DNA from: Type-B symbiont of Plautia stali
GTDB taxonomy: Bacteria > Pseudomonadota > Gammaproteobacteria > Enterobacterales > Enterobacteriaceae
Length of the DNA: 64,000 nucleotides
Direction of reading: 5' to 3'
Assembly (NCBI GenBank): GCA_001485295.1
Contig: BBOA01000002.1
Coordinates: 186,001 to 250,000, forward strand
The translations under genes were made by a program, and so were the position numbers. Shown here piece by piece: positions 29,911 to 41,493 of the stretch. The notes beneath the pieces are model-generated. The model searched no databases, was not told where the DNA came from, and was given only the letters and a program-made list of their open reading frames with translations. Positions within the stretch are counted from its first letter, which is position 1; each line of letters begins with the position of its first letter.

Positions 29911-30777
29911 TTAATTTACTGTGATGCGAGCCAGCTCTTCTTCGGTTAGTCCCGTAGCCTGCAAAATCGCACCGCGCGTCAGCTTCATTTTCAACAGGCT
30001 GAGAAGCTTACCTTCCAGCTTGCCCTTGAGCACGCCCTCAAGCATACCTTACTTTTTATTACCTACCTTCCTGCTTAAGCTTGTTCTGCAATCGTCATCA
30101 GTGCGTCTTCCTGTTGCGGCATTCGCTGTGCCAGTTCGTGAACAAAGGTGCTAGCATCTGTAGTTTTACCTGCCTTAACAATATAGTTTACCAGTGAAAG
30201 TGTTTGTGATTAAGAGTGATCGTCCGCCAGCAAAAAAACACCAGTAGGTCTATCACCTCCGCTAAATCGCGCTGGCGAATATGTTTTTGCAGCAGCGTCA
30301 GCGCTGCCATACGACGGTGTTACACGATTTTATCTTCAGGAATGACGGTGACGTCGACCAACGGAAAAGCGCAGCCGTAAAGCCGGTATTACAGCGGCAG
30401 CTTTTTATGTCTGGCGTCGAAGTGGCGCTTCATCGCCGCCATCGCGTAGCGCAGCAGCCGGAACGCCATATGTCGGTCCGGCGTGGACTGGTGCTCTATC
30501 AGCTCCTACACATAGCTGTCATCGCCGCTTCGGGGTTTCAGGCTGAAGAGCATGTTGCTGAAGCAGGGATGCAGATCATCTTCCACGAAAGAGCCGGAGG
30601 CCAGCCTGAGCGTGCTGAGGTCGCAGACAGCAGGCAGCTCGGGGGAGAAAGATGGATTTCGATAAAGTCGCGTGCCACGTCCGGCTGGCTGAGAAACTGT
30701 CTGAAGACGGCATCGTGCGGGGTTGGCGTACTATTTTCTTCTTCATCTTTATCTTTCCTGACTCTGAAAAAAACCAC
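29911..30777 (-). pseudogene. Rpn-family recombination-promoting nuclease, broken
   Basis: The N-terminal frame reads [28 protein letters not shown] start ([16 protein letters not shown]), typical of Rpn/PDDEXK transposase_31 proteins. The C-terminus reads EGKLLSLLKMKLTRGAI and TGLTEEELARITVN, also family-typical. Between them are several frameshifts and ambers. Rpn proteins are endonucleases that promote RecA-independent recombination. Dead here. Confidence 0.78.
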
Positions 30778-30847
30778 TCATTTTAGTAGAGCTGAAAAAA
30801 AGTCATTAGCAAGACCAGTAAATGCTACCGTTTTTTAGGAGGTTATG

Positions 30848-30880
30848 AAAATGAGGCCGCAATATGCTGCCTCATTTTTT
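30848..30880. terminator. Hairpin terminator at the end of lptFG
   Basis: ATGAGGC and GCCTCAT pair across a 10-base loop with T-runs on the plus side (TTTTTT) and weaker on the minus side. It separates lptG from the converging Rpn-side DNA and could act in both directions. Confidence 0.65.
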
Positions 30881-30891
30881 TACTACGGCGC

Positions 30892-31968
30892 TTAACGCCG
30901 CTTAACCAGCAAGAACAGGCTAATGGCGAAGAACGCGGCGCTGGGAAGAATCGCGCCCATCACCGGCGGTAGACCGTAAACCAAGCTCAGCGGGCCGAAG
31001 ATCTGGTCCAGCACGTAAAATAGGAAGCCGAAGCTGATGCCGGTTACCACGCGCACGCCCATAGACACGCTGCGCAGCGGACCGAAGATAAACGACAGCG
31101 CCATCAGCATCATCACTGCCACCGACAACGGCTGGAAGATTTTGTTCCACATATTGAGGCGGTATCGCCTAGGCTCCTGGCCGCTCTGCTTCAGGTATTT
31201 GCTGTAGTTGTAGAGGCCGCGAATCGACAGCGCGTTGGGATTGAGCGCCACTACGCCGAGCTTGTCCGGCGTCAGGGTGGTTTTCCATTCGCCGCTCAGG
31301 CTCTGCGAACCGGTAATCTGCTTCGCGTCATTAAGGTCCGACTCATCTACCTGCGCCAAGTTCCAGCGTTTTTTCGCTTGGTCCCAAGTGGCGCTGGCAG
31401 CGTAGCGCACGCTCTTCAGACGACGGTCGTCGCTGAAGTTATAAATGTTGACGCCGTCGAGCCGGTTCTCGCCGCGCACCCGTTCGATATAGATGAAGTT
31501 GTTGCCATCTTTCGCCCACAGGCCGTTCTGCGTCGACACCAGCGCGCCGCCGTAAAGCTGCGTCGCGCGATAGTTGCGTGCCATCTGCTCGCCCGCCGGA
31601 GCTAGAAATTCGCCGATCGCCATGGTCAGTAGCACCAGCGGGATCGCGGTTTTCATCACCGACAGCGCCACCTGCATGCGGGTGAAGCCCGCCGCCTGCA
31701 TCACTACCAGCTCGCTGCGCTGCGCCAGCGTGCCCAGACCGAGCAGCGCGCCGAGCAGCGCCGCCATCGGAAAGAAAACCTCAATATCTTTCGGCACGCT
31801 GAGCAGCGTGTAGTAACCAGCAGCGAGCGCGGTATAGGCGCCCTGCCCGGTTTTATGCAGCTGATCGACGAACTTGATGATGCCGGAGAGCGAAACCAGC
31901 ATGAACAGCGTCATCATGATGGTACTGAAAATAGTTTTACCAGTATAACGGTCGAGAACGCGATACAT
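30892..31968 (-). CDS. lptG: LptG, LPS export permease
   Basis: 358 residues, close to the 360 of E. coli. LptG and LptF form the membrane part of LptB2FG, which extracts LPS from the inner membrane. Visible are the N-terminal helix block (TIFSTIMMTLFMLVSLSGII), the periplasmic beta-jellyroll middle, and four helices including SVAVMMLMALSFIFGPLR. The start MYRVLDRYTGKT is used because its ATG overlaps the lptF stop as TGATG, implying coupling. Intact; essential in E. coli. Confidence 0.96.
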   Translation of the reverse strand: MYRVLDRYTGKTIFSTIMMTLFMLVSLSGIIKFVDQLHKTGQGAYTALAAGYYTLLSVPKDIEVFFPMAALLGALLGLGTLAQRSELVVMQAAGFTRMQVALSVMKTAIPLVLLTMAIGEFLAPAGEQMARNYRATQLYGGALVSTQNGLWAKDGNNFIYIERVRGENRLDGVNIYNFSDDRRLKSVRYAASATWDQAKKRWNLAQVDESDLNDAKQITGSQSLSGEWKTTLTPDKLGVVALNPNALSIRGLYNYSKYLKQSGQEPRRYRLNMWNKIFQPLSVAVMMLMALSFIFGPLRSVSMGVRVVTGISFGFLFYVLDQIFGPLSLVYGLPPVMGAILPSAAFFAISLFLLVKRR

Positions 31969-33071
31969 CAGACAGAACCTCCGCGGCTGAAGCGGGCGCG
32001 CACGCGGCGCATCAGCACCGTATCCCACAGGTTAAGCGCTACCGCCAGCAGTAGATAACCGATATTCACCGCCCACATCCAGATCGCCGGATCGAGCCGC
32101 CCTTTCGCCGCGTTCGACTTCAGCGAGCTTTGCAGCAGGAAGAAGATCAGATAAAGCAGCATCGCGGGCAGCATCGACAGCACACGTCCCTGACGCGGGT
32201 TGACCACGCTGAGCGGCACTACCATCAGCGCCATTATCAGCACCGAGAAGATCAGCGTAAAGCGCCAGTGCAGCTCCGAGCGGAACGCCGGCGTGTCGTT
32301 TCTGAGCAGCGTGGTGAGATCGGACTGCTCGGCGTCGTTGGGATCGAGCGTCGCCTCTTTGTTGTAGCCCACTCGCGTCTGATAGTTAGTGAAGTCGGTA
32401 ATGCGGAAGTCACGCAGCATCGCCGTGCCTTCAAAGCGCGTGCCTTTATCCAGCGTCACCACCTGCGAGCCGTCTTTACGCTGCTCCATATGACCGCTAT
32501 CCGCCAGCACCACCGACGGCCGCGCATTGCCTTTGGCGCGCAGCTGCGCGAGGAAAACGTTACCGAACTGGTTGCCCTTGACGTTTCCGATAAACAGCAC
32601 TGAATTGCCGTCACTGGAGCTCTGGAACTGCCCGGCCGCCAACGCCGCCGTGCCGGGGTTGGCTTTGGCGTTTTGCGTCACCTCGTCCTGATAACGCGAG
32701 GACCAAGGGTCAAGCCAAATCACATTGACCGTCGCTACAACGGAAGTGAGCAGCATCAACACCATCGCCGCCTTCACCAGCACGCTTTTGCCTAATCCAC
32801 AGGCGTGCATGACGGTGATTTCGCTGTCGGTGTAAAACTTGCCCAGCGTCATTAGGATCGCCAGAAACAAGTTTAACGGCAGAATAAGTTGTGCCATTTC
32901 AGGCACGCCAAGCCCTAACAGAGTCAGAACGAGATTTGTTGGGATTTCGCCGTCCACCGCAGCCCCTAAAATCCGCACCAACTTCTGACAAAAGAATATA
33001 AGTAGCAGGATGAAAAGGATAGCCAGCTGGCTTTTGAGCGTTTCCCGAACCAGATATCTAATGATGATCAC
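31968..33071 (-). CDS. lptF: LptF, LPS export permease
   Basis: 367 residues against 366 in E. coli. Starts MIIIRYLVRETLKSQLAILF, the typical first helix, and includes the coupling region LILPLNLFLAILMTLGKFYT, a periplasmic domain with GMEQRKDGSQVVTL-like strands, and the last helices AVNIGYLLLAVALNLWDTVL. First gene of the lptFG operon, transcribed away from pepA. Intact. Confidence 0.96.
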   Translation of the reverse strand: MIIIRYLVRETLKSQLAILFILLLIFFCQKLVRILGAAVDGEIPTNLVLTLLGLGVPEMAQLILPLNLFLAILMTLGKFYTDSEITVMHACGLGKSVLVKAAMVLMLLTSVVATVNVIWLDPWSSRYQDEVTQNAKANPGTAALAAGQFQSSSDGNSVLFIGNVKGNQFGNVFLAQLRAKGNARPSVVLADSGHMEQRKDGSQVVTLDKGTRFEGTAMLRDFRITDFTNYQTRVGYNKEATLDPNDAEQSDLTTLLRNDTPAFRSELHWRFTLIFSVLIMALMVVPLSVVNPRQGRVLSMLPAMLLYLIFFLLQSSLKSNAAKGRLDPAIWMWAVNIGYLLLAVALNLWDTVLMRRVRARFSRGGSV

Positions 33072-33322
33072 ACTTAGTACGCCTGTAATAACTTGTCTTT
33101 TTGCAGGAAAATCGCTAGTTTCAACGCTTATTAGTCATTTTTCTTCATCCATGGCCCACGTCGCAGCTAAAATGGTAAGACAAACGGGTCAGGATGTTGA
33201 AAACGCATTGCTACACTAAACGTAGTTCGAACGCTGACTACCAACAAACTTTTACCTCTGTAGTACAAGCGGACCATTCTAGCGATAGCCGCTGCCGTTG
33301 TCTTTAAGATTCAGGAGAGTGC

Positions 33323-34834
33323 ATGGAGTTCAGTGTAAAAAGCGGAAGCCCAGAGAAACAGCGCAGCGCCTGCATTGTTGTCGGTGTTTTCGAGCCACGT
33401 CGTCTGTCGCCGATCGCCGAGCAGTTAGATAAAATCAGCGACGGCTACATTAGCGCCCTGCTGCGCCGCGGCGAGCTGGAAGGCAAGGTGGGCCAGACGC
33501 TGCTGCTGCATCATGTACCCAACATTCTGTCTGAGCGCATTCTGCTGATTGGCTGTGGTAAAGAGCGCGAGCTGGATGAACGCCAGTACAAGCAGGTGAT
33601 CCAGAAGACCATCAATACGCTGAACGACACCGGTTCGATGGAGGCGGTCTGCTTTCTGACCGAGCTGCATGTAAAAAGCCGCAATACCTACTGGAAAGTG
33701 CGTCAGGCGGTCGAAACCTCCAAAGAAGTGCTTTATAACTTCGACCAGCTAAAAAGCAATAAAACCGAACCGCGCCGTCCACTGCGCAAGCTGGTGTTCA
33801 ACGTACCGACGCGCCGCGAACTTACCAGCGGGGAACGCGCCATTCAGCACGGCTTGGCGGTCGCCGCAGGCGTGAAGGCGGCGAAAGATCTCGGCAATAT
33901 GCCTCCTAACATTTGCAACGCGGCTTATCTCGCCTCGCAGGCGCGCCAGCTGGCGGACACCTACAGTAAAAACGTCACCACGCGCGTCATCGGCGAGCAG
34001 CAGATGAAAGAGCTGGGCATGAACGCCTATCTCGCGGTGGGCGCAGGCTCGCAGAATGAGTCGCTGATGTCGGTCATTGAATACAAAGGCAACCCGGCCG
34101 CAGAAGCGCGCCCCATCGTGTTAGTGGGCAAAGGGCTGACCTTCGACTCCGGCGGCATCTCCATCAAGCCGGCGGAATCGATGGATGAGATGAAATACGA
34201 TATGTGCGGCGCGGCGTCGGTCTACGGCGTGATGCGTATAGTGGCGGAGCTGAATCTGCCGCTCAACGTGGTCGGCGTACTGGCGGGCTGCGAAAATATG
34301 CCGGACGGCGGCGCCATGCGTCCGGGCAACGTGCTGACGACGATGTCCGGCCAGACGGTGGAAGTGCTGAATACTGATGCAGAAGGCCGTCTGGTGCTGT
34401 GCGACGCACTGACCTACGTGGAGCGCTTCGATCCGGAAGTGGTTATCGACGTGGCGACCCTGACCGGCGCCTGCGTTATCGCGCTGGGCCATCACGTCAG
34501 CGGCCTGCTGTCGAACCACAATCCGCTGGCGCACGAGCTGATCGGCGCCTCCGAGCAGTCCGGCGACCGCGCCTGGCGTCTACCGATGACGGATGAGTAT
34601 CAGGAGCAGCTGGAGTCGAACTTCGCCGACATGGCGAATATCGGTGGCCGTTTCGGCGGCGCGATCACCGCCGCCTGTTTCCTGGAGCGCTTCGCGCGTA
34701 AATACAACTGGGCGCACCTGGATATCGCCGGCACCGCCTGGCGTTCCGGTAAAGCCAAAGGCGCCACCGGTCGTCCAGTGCCAATGCTGTCGCAGTTCCT
34801 GCTAAATCGCACCGGCCTTAACGACGACGACTAA
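33323..34834 (+). CDS. pepA: PepA, leucine aminopeptidase (aminopeptidase A)
   Basis: 503 residues, the same as E. coli PepA, a hexameric di-metal aminopeptidase that also acts as a DNA-binding protein in carAB control and XerCD recombination. Metal and catalytic residues are present: [15 protein letters not shown] (Lys270, Asp275), and [10 protein letters not shown] (Asp352, Glu354, Arg356) near residues 350-359. The N-terminal domain [20 protein letters not shown] is complete. A CAGGAG site lies 7 bases before the ATG. Divergent from lptF. Confidence 0.97.
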   Translation: MEFSVKSGSPEKQRSACIVVGVFEPRRLSPIAEQLDKISDGYISALLRRGELEGKVGQTLLLHHVPNILSERILLIGCGKERELDERQYKQVIQKTINTLNDTGSMEAVCFLTELHVKSRNTYWKVRQAVETSKEVLYNFDQLKSNKTEPRRPLRKLVFNVPTRRELTSGERAIQHGLAVAAGVKAAKDLGNMPPNICNAAYLASQARQLADTYSKNVTTRVIGEQQMKELGMNAYLAVGAGSQNESLMSVIEYKGNPAAEARPIVLVGKGLTFDSGGISIKPAESMDEMKYDMCGAASVYGVMRIVAELNLPLNVVGVLAGCENMPDGGAMRPGNVLTTMSGQTVEVLNTDAEGRLVLCDALTYVERFDPEVVIDVATLTGACVIALGHHVSGLLSNHNPLAHELIGASEQSGDRAWRLPMTDEYQEQLESNFADMANIGGRFGGAITAACFLERFARKYNWAHLDIAGTAWRSGKAKGATGRPVPMLSQFLLNRTGLNDDD

Positions 34835-34969
34835 GCCTCGCTGCGCGCTGCTTCATCAGGCGGCGCGCATTGATTTAGCCCACTGCCGATGCCATATCTC
34901 TCTCATCGGGCAGTGCTACCACGCGCCTTAGCTGGTAATATCGTCACCTCTCACCCACAAGGCGTTTCC

Positions 34970-35428
34970 ATGAAAAACGCAACCTTCTACGTAATGGAAT
35001 TGGACTCGCACAGCGAAGAGCTGAGCGCCATTGAGGCGCTGGCGTGCGATCTGGCGGAAACACGCTGGCGGGCAGGCAAACGCATTTTGATAGCCTGTGA
35101 AAACGAACAGCAGGCCATTCGTCTCGACGAGGCGCTGTGGCAGCGTCCGGCCAACGCCTTCGTGCCGCACAATCTGGCGGGCGAAGGTCCGCGCTACGGC
35201 GCGCCGGTCGAGCTGGCCTGGCCGCAGCGTCGCGGCAGCTCGCCGCGCGATCTGCTGATCAGCCTGCTGCCGCAGTTTGCAGATTTTGCTACTGCTTTCC
35301 ATGAAGTGATAGACTTCGTACCCTACGAAGAGTCTCAGAAACAGCTGGCGCGCGGCCGCTATAAAGCGTACCGCAGCGTTGGTTTCCAATTGAATACGAC
35401 CACGCAGCCGCAGCCGCAAACGACATAG
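34970..35428 (+). CDS. holC: HolC, DNA polymerase III chi subunit
   Basis: 152 residues; chi connects the clamp loader (through psi, HolD) to SSB. Starts [12 protein letters not shown]; conserved segments [39 protein letters not shown] and [12 protein letters not shown] are present. The tail after QLN is a few residues longer than in E. coli ([10 protein letters not shown]), ending in TAG. The start was chosen over an upstream in-frame codon because it matches the family N-terminus. valS starts 5 bases after the stop. Confidence 0.94.
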   Translation: MKNATFYVMELDSHSEELSAIEALACDLAETRWRAGKRILIACENEQQAIRLDEALWQRPANAFVPHNLAGEGPRYGAPVELAWPQRRGSSPRDLLISLLPQFADFATAFHEVIDFVPYEESQKQLARGRYKAYRSVGFQLNTTTQPQPQTT

Positions 35429-35433
35429 CAAAA

Positions 35434-38289
35434 ATGGAAAAAACATATAACCCGCAAGATATCGAGCAGCCGATTTACGAGCACTGGGAAGAACAAGGCT
35501 ATTTCAAGCCTAACTACGATACCAGTAAGGAAAGCTTCTGCATTATGATTCCGCCGCCGAACGTCACCGGCAGCCTGCACATGGGTCACGCCTTTCAGCA
35601 AACCATCATGGACACCATAATCCGCTACCAGCGCATGCAGGGTAAAAACACGCTGTGGCAGGTGGGCACAGACCATGCGGGCATCGCCACCCAGATGGTG
35701 GTGGAGCGCAAGATCGCCGCCGAAGAGGGCAAAACACGTCAGGATTACGGCCGCGACGCCTTCATCGAAAAGATCTGGCAGTGGAAGGCGGAGTCGGGCG
35801 GCACCATTACCCGCCAGATGCGTCGCCTCGGAAACTCCGTGGACTGGGAGCGCGAGCGCTTCACCATGGACGACGGCCTCTCCAACGCGGTGAAAGAGGT
35901 GTTTGTTCGCCTGCATAAAGAGAACCTGATCTACCGTGGCAAACGCCTAGTGAACTGGGATCCAAAACTGCACACCGCGATTTCCGATCTGGAAGTGGAA
36001 AACCGCGAGAGCAAAGGCTCGATGTGGCATATCCGCTATCCGCTGGCGGACGGCGTGAAAACCGCCAAAGGCAAAGATTATCTGGTGGTCGCCACCACAC
36101 GTCCGGAAACCCTGCTGGGCGATACCGGCGTGGCAGTCAACCCGGAAGACCCGCGCTACAAAGATTTGATCGGCAAAGAGGTGATGCTGCCGCTGGTGAA
36201 CCGTCGCATTCCCATCGTGGGCGACGAGCACGCCGATATGGAGAAAGGCACCGGCTGCGTGAAAATCACTCCGGCGCACGACTTCAACGACTATGAAGTG
36301 GGCCGTCGCCACAAGCTACCGATGATCAACATCCTGACCTTTGACGGCGACATCCGCGAACGCGCCCAAGTGTACGATACCAACGGCCAAGTCAGCAACG
36401 CCTGCTCGGACGAGATCCAGGCGCCGTTCCAGAAGATGGAGCGCTTCACGGCGCGTAAGGCGATTGTCGCCGCCGTTGACGAGCTGGGCCTGCTGGACGA
36501 GATCAAACCGCATGACCTGACCGTGCCTTACGGCGATCGCAGCGGCGTCGTCATCGAGCCGATGCTGACCGATCAGTGGTACGTGTGTACCGCGCCGCTG
36601 GCGAAAATCGCGGTCGAAGCGGTCGAGAACGGCGATATCCAGTTCGTGCCGAAGCAGTATGAAAACATGTACTTCTCCTGGATGCGTGACATTCAGGACT
36701 GGTGTATCTCGCGCCAGCTGTGGTGGGGCCACCGTATTCCCGCGTGGTATGACAACGACGGCAACGTCTATGTCGGCCGCAGCGAAGAGGAAGTGCGCAG
36801 CGAGAACAACTTAGGCACAGACTTGGCGCTGCGTCAGGATGACGATGTGCTCGACACTTGGTTTTCCTCTGGGCTATGGACCTTCTCTACCCTCGGCTGG
36901 CCGAAGAACACCGAAGCGCTGCGTCAGTTCCACCCGACCAGCGTGCTGGTGAGCGGCTTCGACATTATCTTCTTCTGGATCGCCCGCATGATTATGCTGA
37001 CCATGCACCTCCTCAAAGATAAGAACGGCAAGCCACAGGTGCCGTTCAAGACCGTCTATATGACCGGTCTTATCCGCGACGAAGAAGGCCAGAAGATGTC
37101 GAAATCCAAAGGCAACGTCATTGACCCGCTGGACATGGTCAACGGCATCTCGCTGGAGGATCTGCTGGAGAAGCGTACAGGCAATATGATGCAGCCGCAG
37201 CTGGCGGCGAAGATCCGCAAGCGCACCGAGAAACAGTTCCCGGACGGCATCGAGCCGTCCGGCACCGACGCGCTGCGCTTTACCCTAGCCGCGCTGGCAT
37301 CAACCGGCCGCGACATCAACTGGGATATGAAGCGTCTGGAAGGCTACCGCAACTTCTGCAATAAGCTGTGGAACGCCAGCCGCTTCGTGTTGATGAACAC
37401 CGAAGATCAGGATTGCGGTCAGAACGACGGCGAAATGACGCTGTCGCTGGCGGATCGCTGGATCCTCGCTGAGCTCAACAGCACGGTGAAAGCGTACCGC
37501 GAAGCGCTGGACGGCTATCGTTTCGATATCGCCGCCAACCTGCTGTATGACTTCACCTGGAACCAGTTCTGCGACTGGTATCTAGAGCTGACCAAGCCGG
37601 TGATAAACAGCGGCAGCGAAGCGGAGCTGCGCGGCACGCGCAACACGCTGGTAACGGTGTTGGAAGCGCTGCTGCGCCTCGCCCACCCGATTATTCCGTT
37701 TATCACCGAGACCATCTGGCAGCGAGTGAAGGTGCTGAAGAACATCAGCGACGACACTATTATGCTGCAGCCTTTTCCGCAGTACGACGCGGCGAAAGAG
37801 GATGCGGAAGCGATGGCGGATATCGAATGGATGAAGCAGGCGATTGTCGCAGTGCGTAATATTCGCGCCGAGATGAATATCGCCCTGAGCAAACCGCTCG
37901 ACGTGCTGCTGCGCGATTGCTCTCCAGCGGCGCTGCGCCGCGTGGAAGCGAACCGCACCTTCCTGTCGCGCCTAGCGCGTCTGGAGAGACTGACTGTTCT
38001 GTCGGCGGGCGAGAAAGGTCCAGTTTCCATGACCAAAATCGTCGAAGACGCCGAGCTGCTGATCCCGATGGCGGGCCTAGTGGACAAGGCGGCGGAGCTG
38101 GATCGTCTGGCCAAAGAGCTGGGCAAGCTCGACGTCGAGATCGAGAAGATTCAGGTCAAGCTGGCGAACGAAGGCTTTGTCTCACGCGCGCCGGAAGCGG
38201 TGGTGGCGAAAGAGCGTGAGCGCGTCGCTGAGCTAGAGCAGTCGAAGGCGAAACTGATTGAACAGCAAGCGGTGATTGCGGCGTTCTGA
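35434..38289 (+). CDS. valS: ValS, valyl-tRNA synthetase
   Basis: 951 residues, the same as E. coli. Class I signature [12 protein letters not shown] is at about residues 41-52 and KMSKS begins at residue 554, with the editing domain between and a C-terminal coiled-coil ([20 protein letters not shown]) that binds tRNA. Translationally linked to holC upstream. Six CTAG tetranucleotides occur inside this intact gene, far more than expected for an enterobacterium. A strong terminator follows. Confidence 0.98.
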   Translation: MEKTYNPQDIEQPIYEHWEEQGYFKPNYDTSKESFCIMIPPPNVTGSLHMGHAFQQTIMDTIIRYQRMQGKNTLWQVGTDHAGIATQMVVERKIAAEEGKTRQDYGRDAFIEKIWQWKAESGGTITRQMRRLGNSVDWERERFTMDDGLSNAVKEVFVRLHKENLIYRGKRLVNWDPKLHTAISDLEVENRESKGSMWHIRYPLADGVKTAKGKDYLVVATTRPETLLGDTGVAVNPEDPRYKDLIGKEVMLPLVNRRIPIVGDEHADMEKGTGCVKITPAHDFNDYEVGRRHKLPMINILTFDGDIRERAQVYDTNGQVSNACSDEIQAPFQKMERFTARKAIVAAVDELGLLDEIKPHDLTVPYGDRSGVVIEPMLTDQWYVCTAPLAKIAVEAVENGDIQFVPKQYENMYFSWMRDIQDWCISRQLWWGHRIPAWYDNDGNVYVGRSEEEVRSENNLGTDLALRQDDDVLDTWFSSGLWTFSTLGWPKNTEALRQFHPTSVLVSGFDIIFFWIARMIMLTMHLLKDKNGKPQVPFKTVYMTGLIRDEEGQKMSKSKGNVIDPLDMVNGISLEDLLEKRTGNMMQPQLAAKIRKRTEKQFPDGIEPSGTDALRFTLAALASTGRDINWDMKRLEGYRNFCNKLWNASRFVLMNTEDQDCGQNDGEMTLSLADRWILAELNSTVKAYREALDGYRFDIAANLLYDFTWNQFCDWYLELTKPVINSGSEAELRGTRNTLVTVLEALLRLAHPIIPFITETIWQRVKVLKNISDDTIMLQPFPQYDAAKEDAEAMADIEWMKQAIVAVRNIRAEMNIALSKPLDVLLRDCSPAALRRVEANRTFLSRLARLERLTVLSAGEKGPVSMTKIVEDAELLIPMAGLVDKAAELDRLAKELGKLDVEIEKIQVKLANEGFVSRAPEAVVAKERERVAELEQSKAKLIEQQAVIAAF

Positions 38290-38305
38290 TGTAAGGCCGC
38301 GTCCG

Positions 38306-38338
38306 TAAAAAACCCTGCGCATCGGCGCGGGGTTTTTA
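38306..38338 (+). terminator. Rho-independent terminator after valS
   Basis: AAAAAACCC(T)GCGC-ATCG-GCGCGGGGTTTTT: a GC-rich stem with a T-run about 25 bases after the valS stop. Confidence 0.85.
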
Positions 38339-38381
38339 TTGGTTAACGTCGGGAGAATCACTTCATTAGCTTTTCGTCGGT

Positions 38382-39185
38382 TTATAGAGCGCCGTGGGCG
38401 CGACTACCCGAGCGGACCTGCTCACTTTTCGCCAGCAGGCAGTACTGGCTCATGACGGTGAGCTCCGTTTTCGCTTTTTCATCTGTCTGCCAAGTGAAAG
38501 CGTTATTCTTTAATGCTGTTTCCTGCAGTACTTTTAGACGTTTTGGACAGACGAGGTGCACTTCGCCGTTTGAAAAAACTCCATGCCTTCAAACAGGCGC
38601 TCTGCACCGATAACTTTGCTCATTCCCCAGATATGCTGCGGAAAATAATAGTTGGGAAAACTCTCTTTTTTAAATACGAACACCTTTTCCTGCCACAATG
38701 CCATGCCAACGATTTCAATCGAGTGCTGATTAATTTGTATAAGGTGAACGGAAAAGAGGGTGAAAACCGCAATCACCAAAGCCGGGGAAAAAGCTATGAC
38801 GGCTTTGAACCCATGCTGTGCCTTGACTCTGTTTGTCAGAAGGAAAAATAGTGCTGGCATGAATAACAGAATATAAACTGCCACTATAAATGAGATATTG
38901 CACCCACGGTTTTTCATGTAAGGAATAGATATCCCCTTGCAATAAAAAAGCAAGAGGCAGCACTGAAGAAACGGCGACCTTTAATGCATAAAGAGTGTAG
39001 AAAATGTTAATAACAAATGTACTCGTCCTCATCTTTTCCAAGAAAATTTCACGCCTGACTTTTAGCGTTATTCCCGTGCCTCCTCCTCTTATCTGTTCGC
39101 ATCGTGCTATCAGATAGCGACGATGCTTTTGCCTGTGTCGTTTTATTTTATAATTGACAATTAGCATCAGCGATAGCGGAAACAA
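38382..39185 (-). pseudogene. Unrecognised membrane protein, frameshifted
   Basis: Three frames in order read like one protein: a basic region (KIKRHRQKHRRYLIARCEQI), helices around VINIFYTLYALKVAVSSVLP and SFIVAVYILLFMPALFFLLT, GFKAVIAFSPALVIAVFTLF, then SIEIVGMALWQEKVFVFKKE, FPQHIWGMSKVIGAERLFEG and a final part with FTWQTDEKAKTEL. I do not recognise the family. At least two frame changes. AT-richer than the flanks, so possibly acquired. Confidence 0.5.
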
Positions 39186-39272
39186 TCAGTATCCAGAGCC
39201 TAGCAGGCTTCTAGAAAGAGAAGCGTAAAAGCAACTAACATCGCAGTCAGTGCGGTTATAGCGCAACATCCC

Positions 39273-39479
39273 TCATTGTGTCTTATTTTCAATTTTGTTT
39301 TTTTTCTTACTCTGCGCTTCTGAAAGGATGAAAAATCCAGAAGGTAGAAGTAGCGTCATTGAAAAAGCGTAAAAAAGCAGAGAGGTAATGAGTACGGCAA
39401 TCAAGCTAGACGCGTTATTGATAAATTGATAATAAGCGGAAAAACATCCAGCCTGCCTATCCATTTTAAATATCCCCAT
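39273..39479 (-). CDS. Hypothetical small membrane protein or fragment
   Basis: 68 codons with one strong membrane segment (SLIAVLITSLLFYAFSMTLL) and a basic tail (SKKKNKIENKTQ). No ribosome binding site is evident. It lies next to the frameshifted membrane protein on the same strand and may be part of a similar gene. Weak call. Confidence 0.3.
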   Translation of the reverse strand: MGIFKMDRQAGCFSAYYQFINNASSLIAVLITSLLFYAFSMTLLLPSGFFILSEAQSKKKNKIENKTQ

Positions 39480-39650
39480 ATATTAATAAAATCTGAAATA
39501 ATAAAGAGATGAAAAAGCTCTTCGATATTTTTAATAAATACGAGAAAAAATTAACAAATGCCTCTATGCACGTTGATGAATATTGCTTTTCCCTAACGGG
39601 AATGCTATTTCTGGTGAATGTCTAACCGATTTTAACCACGCTATTTCGCC

Positions 39651-40073
39651 ATGATCTCTGAAACCTGGCCTTCACTGACGCTGCGCCCCATCAGCGCCGC
39701 CGACAATCCCTATATCGCCTAGGTGATCCGCGCCGTCTCCGCGGAGTTCGGCCTGACGGCCGACAAAGGCCATACCGTGGCCGATCCGCAGCTCGGTAAC
39801 CTGTACGAACTCTACAGCGTCTACTAGATTGTGGAGCATCAGGGAAAATTCGTAGGCAGCGTCGGGATCGCCCCGCTCCCCTGCAGCGTGTCCGATATAT
39901 GCGAACTGCAGAAAATGTACTTCCTGCCGGAGATGGGCAGCTTCGGCATGGTGCGCGAGCTGACGCTGCACGCCATTAAGCTTTACGAGTCGCTGGGTTT
40001 CGAACACATCGACAACGCGCTTGGCTGCACCGGCCACGGCGACTACGAGTACAAAACGCTGAAAGCGCTGTAA
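39651..40073 (+). pseudogene. yjgM: yjgM GNAT acetyltransferase, broken
   Basis: Reads MISETWPSLTLRPISAADNP [23 protein letters not shown] (parts: [29 protein letters not shown]), ELYSVY-stop-IVEHQGKFVGSVG and DICELQKMYFLPEM, ending SLGFEHIDNALGCTGHGDYE. This matches E. coli YjgM, next to valS there too. Two ambers and a deletion of the acetyl-CoA loop region make it non-functional. Confidence 0.88.
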
Positions 40074-40087
40074 CCGCGCTCTTGCTG

Positions 40088-40846
40088 TCAGAACGCCGGC
40101 ACGCCGCTGTGGAAACGCAGCTCCGCGTCCGGCTCGCTAATCAGCTTCGCCTCCACTTTGCCAATCGCCCGCACGCACGCGCGGCGCGATATCCTTCGGC
40201 GAGATCTGCACCGCCAGCGTTAAATGATCCTGATAGTGATGCGCTTCCGAACGCAGCAGCGAAATATAGAATTTCTTCAGCTCCGCATCCAGATTGGCGA
40301 AACGCTCACAGGAGCGCGCTTCGATATAGGCGCCACAGATCAGCTTGTCCGCCAGCGTATCCGGCTCGTGAGTAGTGATCTCCCGTAGCAGTCCTTTAGC
40401 GTAGCGGCTGGAGGTGATCTTGTTATAGGGCGAACCGCGCGTCTGCATAATTTCCCAGACCTGATAAAAATGGTGCAGCTCCTCTTTAATCAGCAGCACC
40501 ATTTTCTCAACCAGATCGTCCGCCCAAGGCAGCTCGTTGCGCACGACAATACTTTTCATTAGGCTTTTATGTATGGTCATGAATAAACTGGCTGTCGGGC
40601 TGCTCGCGGAAAATAAAATCTTCGTAGGGGCTTAAGCCAAGCGATGATCGCTTCGCCGCTCGGCTTGTCGGCGACACATTTGCGGATCAGCCAAGTGGCG
40701 GTCTGCGCCGCTTTTAGCTCGCAGACCAGATGGTAGGTCAGCAGCAGCGTCAGGTTTTCCGGTTGGCGCGCCTCGTCAATCCAAGCTTGCGGCGTGCGAC
40801 AGAGTAAAAACTTATAGATGAGTTCAAGCAGCGGTGCGTAGTTCAT
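40088..40846 (-). pseudogene. miaE: miaE tRNA ms2io6A hydroxylase, frameshifted
   Basis: MiaE is a di-iron oxygenase that hydroxylates ms2i6A37 in tRNA. The N-terminus MNYAPLLELIYKFLLCRTPQ runs to AWLKPLRRF, where the frame changes; the main part has iron-ligand segments EELHHFYQV, EARSCERF and SEAHHYQD; another shift lies before the end (KLISEPDAELRFHSG, VPAF). Conservation is high apart from the indels, so decay looks recent or sequencing errors are possible. Followed by rraB on the same strand. Confidence 0.8.
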
Positions 40847-40900
40847 GTCGGTTCTAGGGCTGAGAGCGGAAAGGCGGAGCGCGCGGCTTCGCCCGAAAAA

Positions 40901-41327
40901 TCAGTGGCGGACGCCGGTATCTTCGTCACCTTCAATAATGTCGCCGTCATCATCATCGTCTTCATCTTCTATCTTCGAAGTAGGTGCCCCAGCCGTTATA
41001 GTCGACGTTGTATTTACCGACCAGATTGACCAACTGCTCAACCTGTGCGTCGATCAGCTCAGGTTTCAGCGCCTATTCACTGAGAATATTGACGCATATC
41101 ACCGTGGTGCCATCCTCTAGCTCTAGCTCTTCTTCTGGCTCGGTCACCTCGTAGCGCAGCTTGAACGCATCGACAGCGGCTTTCTCCAGCGAATCGAAGT
41201 TGTTTTGCAGGAGAGATGATGTTCAAACGGTGTAAAGCGTGTCGGGATCGCCGCCGTCTTCCAGCAGCTCATTAATGATTTGATGCGTCTCTTCACGCTG
41301 CTCTTCTAGCAATGCTTCATATGCCAT
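40901..41327 (-). pseudogene. rraB: rraB RNase E inhibitor, frameshifted
   Basis: Starts [20 protein letters not shown] and reads [11 protein letters not shown] before an extra base gives a stop; then [25 protein letters not shown], an internal TAG-type stop in [30 protein letters not shown] and, after one more shift, an acidic tail ending DTGVRH. RraB binds RNase E and changes degradosome composition. At least three lesions, so it is truly broken. Confidence 0.85.
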
Positions 41328-41426
41328 GGCGAATTCCTCTCAGTGTTCGGTAATAAACAAGTATTTTCCCACACCGCTCGGTGCGCCACTACTCAAAAGC
41401 GAAAGTTTCTTTACGCCAGGGTTGAA

Positions 41427-41465
41427 AATGAATATTCATACTATTATATTGAATTTTAATTCAAT
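41427..41465. promoter_or_regulatory. Pair of ARG boxes (ArgR operator) for argI
   Basis: The right box ATTGAATTTTAATTCAAT fits the ArgR consensus TGAAT-N4-ATTCA perfectly. The left box starts AATGAAT with a weaker right half. They are spaced by 3 bases, the usual ArgR arrangement, and end about 28 bases before the argI start. Confidence 0.8.
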
Positions 41466-41493
41466 AAGAAGAATTGATGCACTGGAGCCTGTT

